Origin: CAZGMN01 sp964645765
GTDB lineage: Bacteria > Acidobacteriota > Aminicenantia > Aminicenantales > Aminicenantaceae
Assembly: GCA_964645765.1 (NCBI GenBank)
Contig: CAZYBE010000030.1
Coordinates: 1-37,632, forward strand
Direction: 5' to 3'
Length of the DNA: 37,632 bases
This document shows positions 15,272-24,487 of this stretch, piece after piece (position 1 is the stretch's first letter; each line of letters opens with the position of its first letter). Position numbers and translations under genes: made by a program. The notes below the pieces were generated by a model, which had not been told where the DNA came from, did no database searches, and was given only the letters and a program-made list of their open reading frames with translations.

Positions 15272-16267
15272 TCACCAGCGGTAAACAACCGCAGCCCAGG
15301 TGAAACCTGCTCCAAAAGCGTCCATGACGATGATGTTTCCTTTCTTGAGTTTGCCCTCCTGCTTGAGCTCATGGACGCTGATAGGGATAGAAGCCACAGA
15401 AACATTCCCGTATTTATGGATGTTTGAATAGACTTTCTCCTGAGGAACATTGAGCCGCCTTCCTGTGGCTTCGATGATTCTTATGTTGGCCTGGTGAGGG
15501 ATAAAATAATCGATATCATCTTTTTTCAAGTCAGCTCGCTTCAAGGCCTCCAGGGCCGCCTCACCCATCCTTTTCACGGCGTACTTGAAGACGTCGTTGC
15601 CTTTCATATGGAGATAATGAAGGTCTTTGGTGACGGACTGGACAGTTGCTGGAATTCTTGTTCCTCCGGCAGGCATGTAAAGAAGCTCTCCTAAATTCCC
15701 ATCAGCTTTCCAATAAAAAGAAAGCATCCCGGATTCGTCATCACTCTCTTCGAGAATGAAAGCTCCAGCCGCATCGCCAAAGAGAACACAAGTGTTACGG
15801 TCTTTCCAGTTTGTGATCTTGGTCAAAAGCTCTCCGCCGACGAGCAAAATGCGTTTGATTTCGCCGTTCAGGATCAAACCTTCGGCCAGGATCATTCCAT
15901 ACAGGAATCCTGTGCAGCCCGCAGAAATATCAAAGGCAGGGATATGGTCTGCACCAAGTGCTTTCTGAACCCAGCAGGCTGTGGAAGGAAAAATCGTGTC
16001 AGGAGTGGAAGTACCGACTATTATCAGGTCAATGTCCTTGACTCCAAGCCCGGCATCTTTCAAAGCTCTTTTGCCGGCTTCAACAGCCAGGTCAGATGTC
16101 GCCTGGTCTTTGGAAGCGATTCTTCTCTCCTTGATTCCGGTTCGAGTGATGATCCACTCATCAGTGGTATCAACCATTTTTTCGAGGTCAAAATTGGTCA
16201 GGATTTTATCTGGGGTATAGAATCCTGAGCCTGTGATTTTGATTCTTCGTTGGCCCTTTCTTCTCAT
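15272..16267 (-). CDS. fabH: 3-oxoacyl-[ACP] synthase III (FabH)
   Basis: A 331-residue condensing enzyme that starts fatty acid synthesis by joining acetyl-CoA or another acyl-CoA to malonyl-ACP. The catalytic triad is complete: C118 (DISAGCTGF), H258 (IPHQANIRI) and N288 (HKYGNVSVAS). The DEWIITRTGIKERR segment at 36-49 and the C-terminal GAGFTWAAVVYRW are typical of FabH. The length and the absence of gaps indicate a functional enzyme. A weak AGAAAGAG precedes the ATG. The gene converges with the LemA gene (47 bp between stops) and is divergent from the outer-membrane protein gene. It is not in a fab cluster here. A KAS III-like enzyme of secondary metabolism is possible but less likely. 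Confidence 0.9.
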   Translation of the reverse strand: MRRKGQRRIKITGSGFYTPDKILTNFDLEKMVDTTDEWIITRTGIKERRIASKDQATSDLAVEAGKRALKDAGLGVKDIDLIIVGTSTPDTIFPSTACWVQKALGADHIPAFDISAGCTGFLYGMILAEGLILNGEIKRILLVGGELLTKITNWKDRNTCVLFGDAAGAFILEESDDESGMLSFYWKADGNLGELLYMPAGGTRIPATVQSVTKDLHYLHMKGNDVFKYAVKRMGEAALEALKRADLKKDDIDYFIPHQANIRIIEATGRRLNVPQEKVYSNIHKYGNVSVASIPISVHELKQEGKLKKGNIIVMDAFGAGFTWAAVVYRW

Positions 16268-16351
16268 TCTCTTTCTAAAAAAGTTATTCTATAGCATACT
16301 TGTTTTTGATTTGCAAATGTATCGCAATCCGAGTAAAATCGAAAAGCAAAA

Positions 16352-17587
16352 ATGAAAGGGTTCCGATATCAAACTTTCCTCCCTCTTTTTCTTCTGCTCG
16401 CATTTTTTCTTCCAAGCTATTCCTGGCCTCAAATGACTTTGGGGCAGTACGAGGATGAAGCGCCTTTTCGAACTTGGAACACTTTTGGCATAACAACTGC
16501 CCCCAGCCTTGCGCTGGGAGAGACTCGATTGACTCTTGCCTCTGATTGCTCGGCAGCACTCTCCAACCCTGCTCTTCTCGGCTTGCTTCCCAAGCTGACG
16601 ATAGCTCTCAACTCCTCCCTTTCTTCTGCCTCATTCTTCAAATATTCTCTCATCAATACCGGAGTTGTTCGCTCCACACAAGGGAACATTTCTCTCAGCC
16701 TTATTGGCCTGGACTTTGCCGGTGCTTCCTTGCGGGTGAAGAGTTGGACTCTCGCCTTGAGTGCCTCTCTTCTTGAAACATACCACCGGCCTGGAGCCAT
16801 AGCTGAATCTTATAACTATTCCTTAGAATTCGACCAGGAGGGGGAGCTCAAAGACATAAACTTCTCCATCGCCCGAAAAATCTTTGGCCCCATGCAAGCA
16901 GGCATCGGGCTAAATTTTGTCTCCGGCGATTTCAAAAAAGAAGTCATCGAGAGCGAGACCGCGCCTTCCATCACCATCACCGATAGCCTATTCCACAAAT
17001 TTCGAGGGTTTTACCTCAACGGCGGCCTTGTCTTGGATTTGCATAAAATCATAGTGGCAGCCATCTTTCGAACGGCCTTCAAGAAAAAAGCCGATAGCTA
17101 TAGCCTAAAGCAATACTATGCCCCGGAGGGGAATACAGATATAAAGATTGAAGCTTCTGCCCAAAGTGAATACAGTCAACCTTTTGTGGCCGGCTTGGGT
17201 CTGAGCTTCCAATTTTCATCTGACCTCAGGTTTGCCTCTGATATCATCTTTTACAAATGGTCAAAGTACCATATCATTTATTTTGGCGAAGAAGATGAGA
17301 TTGAACGAAGGTTCAAAGATATCGTCAAGGTTGGAGCCGGGATTGAGCAACTGACTCATGTCAAACTCTTCGGCCAAAAAGTCGATGTCCCTCTCAGAGC
17401 CGGATTGAGTTATGACCCTCAACCGATGAAGTCTCCAGCTTCATCCTATTTTTATTTTTCTTTGGGGACCGGCCTCCATTGGTGGAAATTTAACCTGGAC
17501 GCAGGCGCGCTCATAGGCAAGGAGAGCGGCTCAGGAGACTCGCTCTCTGCAAAAAAATTTGCCGTATCTCTCAGTTTCAGGCTGTAG
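16352..17587 (+). CDS. Outer-membrane beta-barrel protein (OmpP1/FadL-like)
   Basis: A 411-residue exported protein. The signal peptide ends around residue 25 (FLLLAFFLPSYSWPQ). SCAALSNPALLGLLPKLTIAL resembles the N-terminal 'A.SNPA.L' hatch region of FadL/OmpP1/TodX-type proteins. It then alternates hydrophobic and polar residues in about a dozen strands and ends in a barrel signature, KKFAVSLSFRL. Such proteins move hydrophobic compounds across the outer membrane, so the organism is probably diderm. The substrate is unknown. The gene is followed after 85 bp by the carboxypeptidase gene on the same strand. Confidence 0.65.
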   Translation: MKGFRYQTFLPLFLLLAFFLPSYSWPQMTLGQYEDEAPFRTWNTFGITTAPSLALGETRLTLASDCSAALSNPALLGLLPKLTIALNSSLSSASFFKYSLINTGVVRSTQGNISLSLIGLDFAGASLRVKSWTLALSASLLETYHRPGAIAESYNYSLEFDQEGELKDINFSIARKIFGPMQAGIGLNFVSGDFKKEVIESETAPSITITDSLFHKFRGFYLNGGLVLDLHKIIVAAIFRTAFKKKADSYSLKQYYAPEGNTDIKIEASAQSEYSQPFVAGLGLSFQFSSDLRFASDIIFYKWSKYHIIYFGEEDEIERRFKDIVKVGAGIEQLTHVKLFGQKVDVPLRAGLSYDPQPMKSPASSYFYFSLGTGLHWWKFNLDAGALIGKESGSGDSLSAKKFAVSLSFRL

Positions 17588-17672
17588 GCATCTGCAGCGA
17601 CAAATGAAAAGGAGGCGCTCGAAAGGATAGAAAAGAATGAGATTCGCGGAGCTTGGCTATAGAATAAAAAAT

Positions 17673-19130
17673 ATGAAAAAAATTATCTTCCTGGCCTTCA
17701 TTCTCTGCCTCCTCCTTTATTTTGTAAAAGCCCAGGATGACCTGAATAAAGAAATTATCAGCGTCGAAAAAAACCAACAGATAGAAAAAAGATTGAGAGA
17801 GATGAACTTTGATTTCTTGATGGAGCGCGAGAATAGAGTTTATCTCGTCGTCGGCATTAACGAAATCATCACCTTGCAGAAAGAAAACATCCCCTATATC
17901 CTGGAAACTCAAAATTTTTCTCCTCACGGCCCGAAAGAAATTTCCATCCAAGATGGAGTGAACGGTGCTTACCACTCCTATCGAGAGCTCGAGCGGCATT
18001 TGCTGGCTCTTCAAGACTCCTATCCGGGGCTCGCTCAAGTCTTCGCCATCAGTGAAAGCCTTGAAGGAAGAAATATCTACGCCATTAAAATAAGCGACAA
18101 TGTCAGCCAAGACGAAGATGAACCTGAAGTCCTTTTTATCGGCTGCCACCATGCCCGGGAATGGATATCAGTCGAAGTTCCGTATCTTTTGGGAAAATAT
18201 CTTCTAGAGAATTATGGGACAGACTCAGAGGTTAAAAGCCTTGTCGATGCAAGTGAAATATGGATTGTCCCTCTCTTGAATCCTGACGGGCTCGAGTACT
18301 CAATTCATTTTTATCGCTACTGGCGGAAAAACAGGCGCGATAACGGTGATGGCTCATACGGAATCGACATCAACAGAAACTATGGATACCAATGGGGGTT
18401 TGATAACATAGGTTCGAGCCCGGAGACCTATTCTGAAATCTACCGGGGAGCATCTCCTTTCTCCGAGCCGGAAACGCAGGCCATTCGCGACCTCTTCCCC
18501 CAAAGGAACTTCAAAGCCATGATCAGTTATCACAGCTATTCTCAGGATATCCTTTATCCTTGGGGCTATACCTCTGAGCCCACAGTGAAAGACAGCCTCA
18601 TGGCTCAAATCGCAGCCGAAATGTCCAGGCTCATCAAATCTGTCAATGGAAATGACTATGTTTATGGCCAATCTGGAAACATGTTATACCTGACTAATGG
18701 CGACACCACGGACTGGGCTTTCGCCAACTACGGTATTCCCGCCTACACCATAGAGCTTCCTCCAATGGATATTCTGCACGGCGGCTTCTTCAACGCTGAC
18801 ACAGACATCCAGTCCATCTTCAACGAAAACCTTCCAGCCGCACTCTACCTCATCGACTGGTCCATAGATAATTTTGAGCCGATAAATCTTCCCGAAAAAA
18901 AAGAATGGAGAGACAATCTGAGGGAAAAGCTATCCGACAGGATGAGGTTCAGACGTGACTCACAGAGTCCGCCGGACACAGCCAACGAGCGGGCTCAGCA
19001 TCAAACTCCAACACCTAAAGCCAATGGCGCCAAAATATCGAGGCAGCCGGCTCTTCCGCAGAAAAAAATCACGCTTGAACTCTTCCGCTATTTTTCAACT
19101 TCTCTCTTTTATTTTTTAAGACTTTTCTGA
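17673..19130 (+). CDS. Secreted M14 zinc carboxypeptidase
   Basis: The start at 17673 (MKKIIFLAFILCLLLYFVKAQ) gives a clean signal peptide and is preferred to the upstream in-frame ATG at 17637; the mature protein begins near residue 21. Residues 30-95 look like a propeptide, and 100-400 are the M14 domain. Zinc ligands are H160 and E163 (GCHHAREW) and H287 (SYHSYSQ). Substrate-binding residues are N234-R235 (DINRNYGYQW), and the catalytic Glu is E361 (AYTIELPP). It should release C-terminal residues from peptides outside the cytoplasm. The last 85 residues (from about 401) are basic and rich in Pro, Gln and Arg, with a hydrophobic aromatic end FSTSLFYFLRLF, and do not belong to the catalytic fold. 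Confidence 0.88.
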   Translation: MKKIIFLAFILCLLLYFVKAQDDLNKEIISVEKNQQIEKRLREMNFDFLMERENRVYLVVGINEIITLQKENIPYILETQNFSPHGPKEISIQDGVNGAYHSYRELERHLLALQDSYPGLAQVFAISESLEGRNIYAIKISDNVSQDEDEPEVLFIGCHHAREWISVEVPYLLGKYLLENYGTDSEVKSLVDASEIWIVPLLNPDGLEYSIHFYRYWRKNRRDNGDGSYGIDINRNYGYQWGFDNIGSSPETYSEIYRGASPFSEPETQAIRDLFPQRNFKAMISYHSYSQDILYPWGYTSEPTVKDSLMAQIAAEMSRLIKSVNGNDYVYGQSGNMLYLTNGDTTDWAFANYGIPAYTIELPPMDILHGGFFNADTDIQSIFNENLPAALYLIDWSIDNFEPINLPEKKEWRDNLREKLSDRMRFRRDSQSPPDTANERAQHQTPTPKANGAKISRQPALPQKKITLELFRYFSTSLFYFLRLF

Positions 19131-19157
19131 TTGACAAAAGAAATTTAAATATATGAA
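19131..19157 (+). promoter_or_regulatory. Possible promoter of the coiled-coil gene
   Basis: TTGACA at 19131-19136 is a perfect -35 box. TATGAA at 19152-19157 is a reasonable -10 box with 15-bp spacing, shorter than the ideal 17. It ends 25 bases before the start codon at 19183. Confidence 0.4.
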
Positions 19158-19182
19158 ATAGATGAAAAACAAATAATCGACA

Positions 19183-20223
19183 ATGTTCAATCTGCTCTTC
19201 GCTTTCCTTTCGTTCCAAACGCAACCGGCAGAGACAAGAGAGGGACTCCCCTATTGGATTTTTTGGTTTCTCCTCTGCATTATTTTGCTCCTCGTCGCTT
19301 TTATTTTTTTAAGAGACAAGGAGTCAAGGCAGAAGTTGAATTTATTTTTCTTCAGAGCAAAAAAAAATTTGATTAAAATCCAGCTTCAAGTCAGGCTCAA
19401 AAAAGAAAGGAGGAAGAAAGACGGGCTGATAAGAGAATTGGGGGAAAAAACCTGGAAGGAGGGCATCAGAGTTGTTAAAAGCAAAAAAATCGAAAGAAAC
19501 CTCAAGAATTTGGAAAAAAACAGAATTCGCTTCCAGAAGAAACTGGAGGAAATAGACTCGAAAATAGAAATGCTCAATAACGAACTCATAGAAAGCGACC
19601 AGAAATTTGATGACGAAGCCAAACAACAGCAGGCAAAAATTAAGCATCAAAGGGAAAAACTGGCTGAGGTCGATGAGAATCAGAGGCAGAAAAAATTTGA
19701 TATTCTCCAAAAAAAACAGGAAATCGAAGATTTAAAAATTAACTTGAAGGCTGTGGATAAAAAAGCCAAAGAAATCGAGAATAATCACAACCTTCTTGAA
19801 GGGAAGAAAAAAATTAAAAGCGCACAGATTGAACAAAAGATAAAAAATCTTGAAAAGAAGAGAGAAATCATCCTTAAGGAGATTCGACAACTCAGGAAAG
19901 AAAAAACGGAGATAGCAAAAGAAAAGACAGCTCTTCAAGAAATGGTGGAACTCTGTGAGAGGAGATTAAAAGAAATAGAAGAGGCAAAGAATGAGCAAAG
20001 GCACAGATTCCTGAGGGAAGCTCAAGTTTGGCAAAAAGAAAAAGAAAAGATTCATGATAAACTCAGGGAAATCATCAGGCAAAAAGAGCCCCTTTTCGAG
20101 AGCCTTGGAAAACTCATCGATGAGCTCAGAATCGATAACGAGCTCCTTGACGCCTTTTACTCCCAGATCGATAAGGTCGATAAACGGATTCGAGAGCTCG
20201 AAAGAAAGACCCAGAATTTATAG
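19183..20223 (+). CDS. Membrane-anchored long coiled-coil protein
   Basis: A 346-residue protein not recognised as a named family. Residues 24-43 are one membrane segment (YWIFWFLLCIILLLVAFIFL) with a short N-terminal part probably outside. Residues 50-345 are almost entirely charged heptad-like helix (runs of E, K, Q and L), so it should form a long cytosolic coiled coil. Similar architectures occur in membrane scaffolds and in zinc-ribbon/coiled-coil proteins, but the sequence has no cysteines or catalytic motif. It is followed by queH after 35 bp. No function is assigned. Confidence 0.6.
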   Translation: MFNLLFAFLSFQTQPAETREGLPYWIFWFLLCIILLLVAFIFLRDKESRQKLNLFFFRAKKNLIKIQLQVRLKKERRKKDGLIRELGEKTWKEGIRVVKSKKIERNLKNLEKNRIRFQKKLEEIDSKIEMLNNELIESDQKFDDEAKQQQAKIKHQREKLAEVDENQRQKKFDILQKKQEIEDLKINLKAVDKKAKEIENNHNLLEGKKKIKSAQIEQKIKNLEKKREIILKEIRQLRKEKTEIAKEKTALQEMVELCERRLKEIEEAKNEQRHRFLREAQVWQKEKEKIHDKLREIIRQKEPLFESLGKLIDELRIDNELLDAFYSQIDKVDKRIRELERKTQNL

Positions 20224-20258
20224 CTCGATAAATCTTAAACCATCCGCAAATTCGCGAT

Positions 20259-20801
20259 ATGAATAAACAGAAAATGCTTGTTCACCTCTGTTGCGCTCCG
20301 GATGCGCTTTATGTCTTGAGTCTTCTCAAGGAAGAATACGAGGTTTGCGGATATTTCTACAATCCCAACATCCACCCCCGCCAAGAGTATGATTTAAGGC
20401 TGGACGAAACAAGGAAAGTTGCTCGAGTTCTCGACATCAGGCTTTACGAGGGGCTCTATGATGATGAGCGATGGCTGAGGATCACTCAAAAATTCAAGGA
20501 GGAGCCGGAGAAAGGACGAAGATGCGATGTTTGCTATGCCATGAGGTTGGAGAAAACAGCCCAGAAAGCTTCTGAGCTTGGCTTTGACATCTTCACCACG
20601 GTCATGAGCCTCAGCCCGTGGAAAAGAGCTGAATCTCTGAACCGGATGGGGAGGATGTTTGCCAGCCGCTATGGAATAAGATTTTTAGTAGCTGACTTCA
20701 AAAAGAAGGATGGCTTCAGAAAAAGCATCGAATTGAGCAAAGACCATGGTCTTTACCGCCAGAATTACTGTGGGTGTGTGTATAGTAAAAAGAAGCCGTG
20801 A
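20259..20801 (+). CDS. queH: Epoxyqueuosine reductase QueH
   Basis: A 180-residue protein that carries out the last step of queuosine synthesis in tRNA, reducing epoxyqueuosine; QueH is the non-homologous alternative to QueG. The family markers are present: HLCCAPD with C11 and C12, CDVCY with C89 and C92, and the C-terminal NYCGCVYSKK with C171 and C173. YFYNPNIHPRQEYDLR and TTVMSLSPWKRAE are also typical. The adjacent cysteine pairs hold a [4Fe-4S] cluster and a mononuclear metal in the characterised enzyme. Length is as expected. No other queuosine gene is in the window. Confidence 0.9.
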   Translation: MNKQKMLVHLCCAPDALYVLSLLKEEYEVCGYFYNPNIHPRQEYDLRLDETRKVARVLDIRLYEGLYDDERWLRITQKFKEEPEKGRRCDVCYAMRLEKTAQKASELGFDIFTTVMSLSPWKRAESLNRMGRMFASRYGIRFLVADFKKKDGFRKSIELSKDHGLYRQNYCGCVYSKKKP

Positions 20802-20817
20802 TAAAAAATGATATGAA

Positions 20818-20965
20818 GGATCAGACTGGGTGTTTCGAAAACACGCAGGCTTTGCCCCAGCGAGGCAAAGCCTGCTCGGTTTCAGGCTTCGCTCTCCTCG
20901 ACCTTCGATCGAGGAACCATGCCCGCTCAGCCTTCAAACGGTTTTCTCAACACCCAGTCTGATCC
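20818..20965. repeat. REP-like palindromic repeat, long form
   Basis: Perfect 17-bp inverted ends, GGATCAGACTGGGTGTT at 20818-20834 and its complement at 20949-20965, enclose two internal hairpins: GCAGGCTTTGCC with its complement (20845-20856 and 20864-20875) and TCCTCGA with its complement (20895-20901 and 20909-20915). The whole can fold as a branched, cloverleaf-like structure. The right end AACGGTTTTCTC plus arm is shared with 7232-7280. It occupies the gap between queH and hypF. No coding frame lies inside. Confidence 0.8.
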
Positions 20966-21005
20966 TAGTCATATCACAGATTTGCAGTTGTATTTGAGTA
21001 TTTAA

Positions 21006-23312
21006 ATGAAAATCTTGGATAAAAAAAGCCGGAAGGACGGCTCTGCGATCAGAGTGGTTGTCTTTGGAGTCGTCCAGGGAGTTGGATTCAGGCCATTCGT
21101 CTACCGTCTGGCCCACAAATTCCAGTACAAAGGCTGGGTCAAGAACATAGGCTTTGGAGTGGAATTCCATCTTGAAGCGCCAGAAAAAACAGACTTTAAA
21201 GATTTTCTGAAAGCCCTTAAAGAGAAAAAACCCCCGCTCTCCCAGATAGAAGAAATCAGAGTCAAGCCGGCTTCGTTCCGGAATCTTCAAGATTTCATCA
21301 TCAAGAGCTCAAAGCAGGAAAAAAGTTTTGTATTCATCTCTCCTGATATCTCTGTTTGCCCTAACTGCCGTAAGGAAATGCTGAATCCCTCTGATAGAAG
21401 GTTCCGCTATCCCTTCATCAACTGCACCGATTGCGGCCCTCGCTACACAATCGTCAAATCCCTCCCCTACGACCGGAAGAAAACAACGATGTCCGGTTTC
21501 GCCATGTGCCAGGACTGCCGAGCCGAATACACAAATCCTCTTGATAGGCGCTACCATGCCCAACCAATCGCCTGCCCAGTCTGCGGGCCGCAGATAAAGC
21601 TGGTCGAGGCCAGAACAGGAAAAAAGGTTGAAGAAGGAGCGAGCAAGGCAGCTTCCCTGATAAAAAAGGGAAGAATTTTGGCTGTGAAAGGAATCGGAGG
21701 CTTTCATCTTGTCTGTGATGCTCTGAATCATAAGGCTGTCCTCCGCTTGAGAAAAATTAAAGAGCGGCAGACAAAGCCTTTTGCTCTCATGGCTCGAAAC
21801 CTCGAAACAGTGGAGAAATATGCTTTCGTGAGTCTTGAAGAAAAGAAAATGCTTCTCTCGGCCCGCCGTCCCGTTGTCCTCTTAAAGAAAAAGAGAGAGG
21901 TCAAGGACATCGCTCCTTTCCTTGATGAACTGGGATTCATGCTCCCCTACACGCCTCTTCATTATCTCCTCTTGGCCGACATCGACCTCATCATCGCCAC
22001 CAGCTCCAACAAAAAAGACGCCCCAATCATCAAAGATGAGCAAGAAGGGATTGCAGAGCTCTGCGATTACATCCTAACCCACAACCGTCCCATTGAGACC
22101 AGGGCCGACGATTCTGTGCTCAAAGTCGTCGACAAGCAGCCTCTATTCTTGAGACGTGCCCGGGGATATGTCCCCTATCCGCAAAGAATTCCTCAAGAGT
22201 TAGAATCTCCGCACCATATCCTGGCCCTCGGGGGAGAGCTCAAGGATACAATTTCTGTCTATAAAAATGGCTATGTGATAACCAGCCAGTTCCTGGGAGA
22301 CCTCGATGAATTCCAGAACTTCAAATACTTCGAGGAAACAATCCGCCATCTCAGCAGACTCTTCGAAGTCAAGCCTGAGCTTGTCGTTTCAGATTTACAC
22401 CCTGACTTTCAGACGACAAGGTATGCCCAGAAATCAGGCCTCCCCCATCTTCAGGTTCAACATCATTTCGCTCATGTCTTAGCACCTCTTCTCGAGCACA
22501 GCATCCCTCCTCATAAAAAAGTTCTCGGCGTGGCCTTTGACGGCTACGGTTATGGAGAGGATGGGTCGGCCTGGGGCGGGGAGTTTCTCCTGGCCGACTA
22601 TTCATCCTTCCAAAGGCTTGCTTGTTTCAAGCCTGTTGCCCTTCCTGGCGGAGACCTGGCTTCAAAACAGCCCTGGCGAATGGCAGTGTCTTATCTGAAG
22701 GATATCTTCGGCAGCCGGATTCCTAGAGTCAGAGCTCTAGAGAAAGTGAGCCGAGAGAAGATAAGAGGCGTCATGACCATGATTGCGCAGAAGGTCAACA
22801 GCCCTTTATCCTCAAGCTGCGGCAGGCTCTTTGACGCCGTTTCTTTTCTCCTCGGCCTTTCCCCTTTGGAAGTCGAGTATGAGGCGGAGGCTCCGATGAG
22901 GCTGGAAGCGATAGCCCAAAAGGAGAGAGCAGGAAGCTACGGCTTTTCTTTGAATGGTTCCTCCCCGCCATTCCAGATTTCTTTTGTTAAGACGGTAAGG
23001 TCCATTCTAAGAGACCTGGAGAAAAAAATTCCACTCCCCACAATCTCGGCCAAATTCCATAACACCCTGGCTCAGGTCATGCTTTTCATGGCAGAAAGGG
23101 CGAGAAGAGATTACGGGATTGACACCCTGGTTTTTGTCGGCGGCGTTTTCCTGAACAAAAGATTGCTCCATAGAGCGACAAGACTTCTGGAAGAAAAAGG
23201 GTTTAGGGCTCTAAGGTCTGTGAGCTACTCCCCCAATGATGAGTCAATTTCAATAGGCCAGATTGCCTATGCTTTGCATAAGATTAAAAGCGAAAAAAAC
23301 TTGATCAGGTAA
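21006..23312 (+). CDS. hypF: Hydrogenase maturation carbamoyltransferase HypF
   Basis: A 768-residue, full-length HypF, which makes the carbamoyl group later turned into cyanide ligands of [NiFe] hydrogenases. Domains in order are: an acylphosphatase domain at 15-100 (VQGVGFRPFVYRLA); two zinc fingers with C118/C121/C140/C143 and C168/C171/C190/C193; a YrdC-like domain at about 205-390 (KGIGGFHLVCDA, KERQTKPFALMARN); and a Kae1-like domain from 400 (VQHHFAHVLAPLLEH near 485, GVAFDGYGYGEDGSAWGGEF, FVGGVFLNKRLL). All appear intact. No hydrogenase or other hyp gene is within the window, so the rest of the pathway must be elsewhere. It follows the REP-like repeat and converges with the M50 protease gene. 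Confidence 0.93.
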   Translation: MKILDKKSRKDGSAIRVVVFGVVQGVGFRPFVYRLAHKFQYKGWVKNIGFGVEFHLEAPEKTDFKDFLKALKEKKPPLSQIEEIRVKPASFRNLQDFIIKSSKQEKSFVFISPDISVCPNCRKEMLNPSDRRFRYPFINCTDCGPRYTIVKSLPYDRKKTTMSGFAMCQDCRAEYTNPLDRRYHAQPIACPVCGPQIKLVEARTGKKVEEGASKAASLIKKGRILAVKGIGGFHLVCDALNHKAVLRLRKIKERQTKPFALMARNLETVEKYAFVSLEEKKMLLSARRPVVLLKKKREVKDIAPFLDELGFMLPYTPLHYLLLADIDLIIATSSNKKDAPIIKDEQEGIAELCDYILTHNRPIETRADDSVLKVVDKQPLFLRRARGYVPYPQRIPQELESPHHILALGGELKDTISVYKNGYVITSQFLGDLDEFQNFKYFEETIRHLSRLFEVKPELVVSDLHPDFQTTRYAQKSGLPHLQVQHHFAHVLAPLLEHSIPPHKKVLGVAFDGYGYGEDGSAWGGEFLLADYSSFQRLACFKPVALPGGDLASKQPWRMAVSYLKDIFGSRIPRVRALEKVSREKIRGVMTMIAQKVNSPLSSSCGRLFDAVSFLLGLSPLEVEYEAEAPMRLEAIAQKERAGSYGFSLNGSSPPFQISFVKTVRSILRDLEKKIPLPTISAKFHNTLAQVMLFMAERARRDYGIDTLVFVGGVFLNKRLLHRATRLLEEKGFRALRSVSYSPNDESISIGQIAYALHKIKSEKNLIR

Positions 23313-23502
23313 TTTCTTTATTTTCAACACATTTATAATTTTTTTATTATCAATTACTTAAATGACATGACTAATTTTTGTGCAATTTGTTGTATCTTCA
23401 ATAAACTTAAAATATTTGGCTTTAAATTTAGGCGTCTTTTCCACAATTTTTCCACAGATTTTGTTAAAAAGTCCAGGCTTGACTCCTTCTTCTTTGCTTT
23501 GT

Positions 23503-24477
23503 TTATAATCGAATTCCTCTCAAAAGGCTCAGCAAATCGTATCCCTTGATAGGGTCTGGAATAAATGAAAGGATAAAGATCAAGACCATAACAAAAGCAA
23601 TGACTCGCCGTCCTGGAGAAAGAGGGGTTGCCTCATCAAGGACACGCGGGTGCCTCAAACCCAGGAAAAAGATGATGAGCGCCCAGATGAGCCAGCCCAC
23701 CCAGAAAAAAATCCCCATGACAATGAAAATAACCAGGAAAAAATTGGCGACCTTTCGTGACTTCAATCCTAACAGAGCATAAGAAATATGCCCTCCATCA
23801 AGCTGTCCGACTGGAAAAAGATTAAAGGAAGTAACAAGAATTCCCACCCAGCCGGCAAGGGCGACAGGATGGAGAAAGACATCATGGCCTGGGGGAACAT
23901 TCTTGAAAATCATGTTGCCAAGAATCCGGAGGAGAAGAGATTCTCCGAAGGCAATACCGCCCTCCTCTGGGCTGATAGACCGAGTGAGCTTGGAGAGGGA
24001 AAGCCCGTAGATGAGGGCCGGCATGGAAAGGATAAACCCTGTCAAAGGTCCGGCAACTCCGATGTCAAATAGCTGATGCTTTCTTGTTATGGGTGATTTG
24101 ATCTTGATGAAGGCGCCCAGCGTTCCAATCAAGGTTGGAGCCGGAATGAAATAAGGAAGAGTGGCGTTGATTCTATAATAGCGGCAGGTTAGAAAATGTC
24201 CCAATTCATGCCCGAGAAGGATCCCCATAAGAACGATGGCATAGATGATTCCCAGAGAGATGATCTGAGGATTTTTGACCATGTCCAACATATGAGGGGG
24301 CTGAGGATTCACCGCAGGGACATCGATATACTCAAAGCTGATACTCAAGCTTATGCCCACCACTATTGTGGAGATTATCGTCAGCGCAAAAAGCAGGATA
24401 TTAATCCAGACGGTTTTCTTTAGAGAGGAGAGAAAACTTTTTCCCTCATAGACTGTAGCCTCTCTTTTCTCTTCCAT
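23503..24477 (-). CDS. Site-2-protease-like M50 membrane metallopeptidase
   Basis: A 324-residue multi-spanning membrane protease. The ATG at 24477 (MEEKREATVYEG) is chosen because the longer frame starts with a GTG inside the terminator of the upstream ferredoxin gene. The zinc site is GHELGHF (H90, E91, H94) in one membrane helix, with the third ligand in NLFPVGQLDGGH (D227). FIPAPTLIGTLGAFIKIKSPI between them is a marker of the EGY/S2P-like subgroup without PDZ domains. These enzymes cut membrane-embedded regulators or process membrane proteins; the substrate here is unknown. The gene could be read from its own promoter or by readthrough of the terminator. Confidence 0.85.
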   Translation of the reverse strand: MEEKREATVYEGKSFLSSLKKTVWINILLFALTIISTIVVGISLSISFEYIDVPAVNPQPPHMLDMVKNPQIISLGIIYAIVLMGILLGHELGHFLTCRYYRINATLPYFIPAPTLIGTLGAFIKIKSPITRKHQLFDIGVAGPLTGFILSMPALIYGLSLSKLTRSISPEEGGIAFGESLLLRILGNMIFKNVPPGHDVFLHPVALAGWVGILVTSFNLFPVGQLDGGHISYALLGLKSRKVANFFLVIFIVMGIFFWVGWLIWALIIFFLGLRHPRVLDEATPLSPGRRVIAFVMVLIFILSFIPDPIKGYDLLSLLRGIRL

Positions 24478-24487
24478 TTCCCAGGAT

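Noticed and set aside
20818..20965. CRISPR array or tRNA-like gene in the queH-hypF gap
   Set aside because: There are no regularly spaced direct repeats, and the folded arms lack tRNA consensus bases; it is an inverted-repeat element.
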